Source: Collinsella aerofaciens | Lineage (GTDB): Bacteria > Actinomycetota > Coriobacteriia > Coriobacteriales > Coriobacteriaceae | NCBI RefSeq assembly: GCF_963360655.1 | Contig: NZ_OY725712.1 | Location: 310,001 to 374,000 of the forward strand | Reading direction: 5' to 3' | DNA: 64,000 nucleotides | In this document: one piece after another, positions 62,332 to 64,000 of the stretch | Position numbering within the stretch: position 1 is the first letter of the stretch | Layout of the letters: each line of letters starts with the position of its first letter | Program-made: the position numbers and the translations under genes | Notes under the pieces: generated by a model | What the model saw: only the letters and a program-made list of their open reading frames with translations | Told to the model about the DNA's origin: nothing | Databases searched by the model: none

Positions 62332-63709
62332 AGGTAGCGGAGGTATCGACGACGCCGGTCGCATTGGCAACCGCGACTATGACGATCATGCATAGGAGCA
62401 GCACACCCAATGCCTTGAGCCAGAGTTTCGCGAGCTTCTTGCCGCGATAGCTGTCGAGCAATGCGAATCGCCGACGAAGACGGCGCTTATCGAGCAGCGC
62501 AAAATGCATAAGCACCATAAGGCCATCGACAAAGAAAAAATACTCGATTATGAGAAGCCACGTCGGGTAGCTTTGGGTTGCTCCGGTGGGATGAAAGACG
62601 GCAAAGTGACTACCGGCAAAGAACACGAGCAGCGAGAAGCAGACGAGCGTATTCCAAATGCGCCCCAAAGACTCCGGAACGCGAGAGAGCAGACCGCATG
62701 CAGCGGAGGCGGCAGGCCTAGGAAGCCCCGCGGGGTTCTGGAGCCCTTGGGGCGTCAACACCGTCTCCGAGGCCGGAGTACGGACAGCCACAGGCGCAAG
62801 AGGCCGCACGGGGCGACTTAGATCGTATGCCGCGCGCGTCGCCCGTCCCAATGCTTCCGCACTCGCAAAACGCTTGGCCGGGTCGAGCGCCATCGACATG
62901 CAGACGGCATCGGCAAGTGGAGCGGGAATGCCACGCGCCTCGCATTGCTCGCGCAGGTCGAGCCCTGGCTTAGGGTCGACTCCCGTCAAGCAGAAGAACA
63001 ACAGGGCGCCAAGTGCGTAGACGTCGCTTCGCACGCTCGTCTGCCCAAACCCATACTGCTCGGGCGGCGCATAGGGCCGTGTCCCAAACTTGACGGTGTC
63101 GGCATCGGCGCCGTCGCGCCATACGCGAGCGATCCCCAAGTCGATAATCACCAGCGATGAAAATGTCAGGCCGTCATCAGGCGTATAGTTGGCACCTGTC
63201 ACGATGATATTCGACGGCTTGAGGTCACGATGGATCACCGGCGCCGACGTCTCCCCCGCTATTGCAAAACCGGCGTGGAGCTCGCCCACGGCATCGCATA
63301 GGGCAGGATACAATTCACGCGCATAATCGGGGGTGGCTCCCAGACGGTCCACCAGCGCCCCGAGCGTCTCCCCTTCGATGTATTCCATAACCACGTTGAG
63401 CTCGTCGCCCACACGACGACAATCGACGATTCTGGGCAGGTGCTCAAAACGCCTGCCTGCCCGCTGAGCGGCAAACAGACGCTCGTATGCCCCGCCGATT
63501 TGAGCCGAAGCATCGATGCGTTTACGGACAAAGGGGCCGAGCGAACCACCGCCGGTTCCTTCAAAGTACACGAGCTCGGTTGCTTCAACGGACGAGCGCT
63601 TAAGTACACGCTCCACGCGATAGCTGTCGTCGCGATCGAGCGACGCCAGGTGCTCGGCAAGCGCTGCGGTCAGCTCGTCATCGGAATATGTTGGGCTCTG
63701 AGTATCCAT
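62330..63709 (-). CDS. Membrane-associated Ser/Thr protein kinase
   Basis: 459 aa from ATG 63709 (an ATG four codons earlier is possible). A kinase domain fills residues about 30-290: VIHRDLKPSNIIV (catalytic HRD), IIDLGIAR (DLG in place of DFG), PYAPPEQYGFGQTSVRSDVYALGALL. The glycine loop is weak. The C-terminal third carries about three membrane segments (LVCFSLLVFFAGSHFAVF, LLIIEYFFFVDGLMVLMHFALL, ALGVLLLCMIVIVAVANA) and no sensor domain. Its stop codon lies in the transposon target site; the protein is not cut. Confidence 0.88.
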   Translation of the reverse strand: MDTQSPTYSDDELTAALAEHLASLDRDDSYRVERVLKRSSVEATELVYFEGTGGGSLGPFVRKRIDASAQIGGAYERLFAAQRAGRRFEHLPRIVDCRRVGDELNVVMEYIEGETLGALVDRLGATPDYARELYPALCDAVGELHAGFAIAGETSAPVIHRDLKPSNIIVTGANYTPDDGLTFSSLVIIDLGIARVWRDGADADTVKFGTRPYAPPEQYGFGQTSVRSDVYALGALLFFCLTGVDPKPGLDLREQCEARGIPAPLADAVCMSMALDPAKRFASAEALGRATRAAYDLSRPVRPLAPVAVRTPASETVLTPQGLQNPAGLPRPAASAACGLLSRVPESLGRIWNTLVCFSLLVFFAGSHFAVFHPTGATQSYPTWLLIIEYFFFVDGLMVLMHFALLDKRRLRRRFALLDSYRGKKLAKLWLKALGVLLLCMIVIVAVANATGVVDTSAT

Positions 63710-63807
63710 AGCCTCCATCATAGCGCAGGGCGCAGACACCCCATGGCATCCGCGCCCCGTTCGTTTGCATCGTTGTTCGGCAGCTCCGCCGGCTCAGATA
63801 TCAGCCG

Positions 63808-64000
63808 CTAACTCACCGTCTCCTCGCCAAAGCGATACAGCTCCTCGTTGACCTTTTGGAGGCTGCACCCGCGATCGATGCAAAAGATGATAATCGCATC
63901 GCGGCGGTCCTTGCAGTTAAGGACGCTTACCCCGGCAGCCGTCAGCGCACGGTTAGTCTCTTTGAGCGTCAGCGCCATCGCAAAGGCAATCTGCAGCACC
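63808..64000 (-). CDS. C-terminal part of a small helical protein, cut by window edge
   Basis: The last 64 or so codons of a gene that starts beyond 64000. The sequence LQIAFAMALTLKETNRALTAAGVSVLNCKDRRDAIIIFCIDRGCSLQKVNEELYRFGEE resembles helical C-terminal segments of small HTH-like proteins seen in gut bacteria near serine/threonine kinases. Function is unknown; it is upstream of the kinase gene on the same strand. Confidence 0.55.
   Translation of the reverse strand, partial: VLQIAFAMALTLKETNRALTAAGVSVLNCKDRRDAIIIFCIDRGCSLQKVNEELYRFGEETVS

Overview
The window looks like chromosomal DNA of a gut coriobacterium, most likely Collinsella or a close relative (Actinomycetota, Coriobacteriia). 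This is inferred from high G+C coding DNA, an actinobacterial-style division and cell wall (dcw) cluster, an arginine deiminase pathway next to a YfcC-type permease, and a fermentative pta/ackA set. No 16S rRNA, tRNA or CRISPR array was seen, so the genus is not proven.

Region 1 (1-11.0 kb, minus strand) is a dcw cluster read right to left: mraZ, rsmH, an FtsL-like gene, ftsI, murF, mraY, murD, ftsW and the start of murG. murE is missing from its usual place. A clear sigma-A-like promoter with MraZ-type TGGGG repeats precedes mraZ. Upstream lie xerD, pyrG, a small winged-helix gene and a DUF1846 gene (to 14.9 kb). Region 2 (15-22.6 kb) is an arginine catabolism locus: arginine deiminase, ornithine carbamoyltransferase and a YfcC permease, then an aminotransferase and a second arginine deiminase that is identical at the DNA level to the first. 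The two promoter regions have diverged but keep a 21-bp-phased CCGTTC direct repeat. Region 3 (23-48 kb) holds ppk, rlmD, a zinc-ribbon/membrane protein cluster, thiJ-maf, a P1-family peptidase, a glf/glycosyltransferase pair, pta with two convergent ackA paralogues, an MFS/LysR pair, hit, xseB-xseA, a zinc peptidase, rnd and a DAG kinase-like gene with a tiny membrane ORF. Region 4 (48-58 kb) holds a surface C69 dipeptidase, an ECF transporter whose S component follows a Trp-Trp-Trp leader peptide and attenuator, an Asp/Glu racemase with an ATP-grasp ligase, a MOSC protein and a secreted peptidoglycan hydrolase.

Region 5 (58,163-62,323) is a complete 4.16-kb IS1595-like transposon with about 25-bp terminal inverted repeats and a perfect 8-bp target duplication. 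Its cargo is a single-chain restriction-modification protein and a RelB/DinJ-type antitoxin. It sits in the terminator T-tract of the hydrolase gene, exactly at the stop codon of a convergent Ser/Thr kinase gene. The window ends in a fragment of a small helical protein gene.

Scattered through the intergenic gaps, mostly 3' of genes, are long near-perfect inverted repeats (arms 14-37 bp). Several share a GGGACGGG-like core between short inverted ends. They look like a dispersed family that ordinary annotation would miss.
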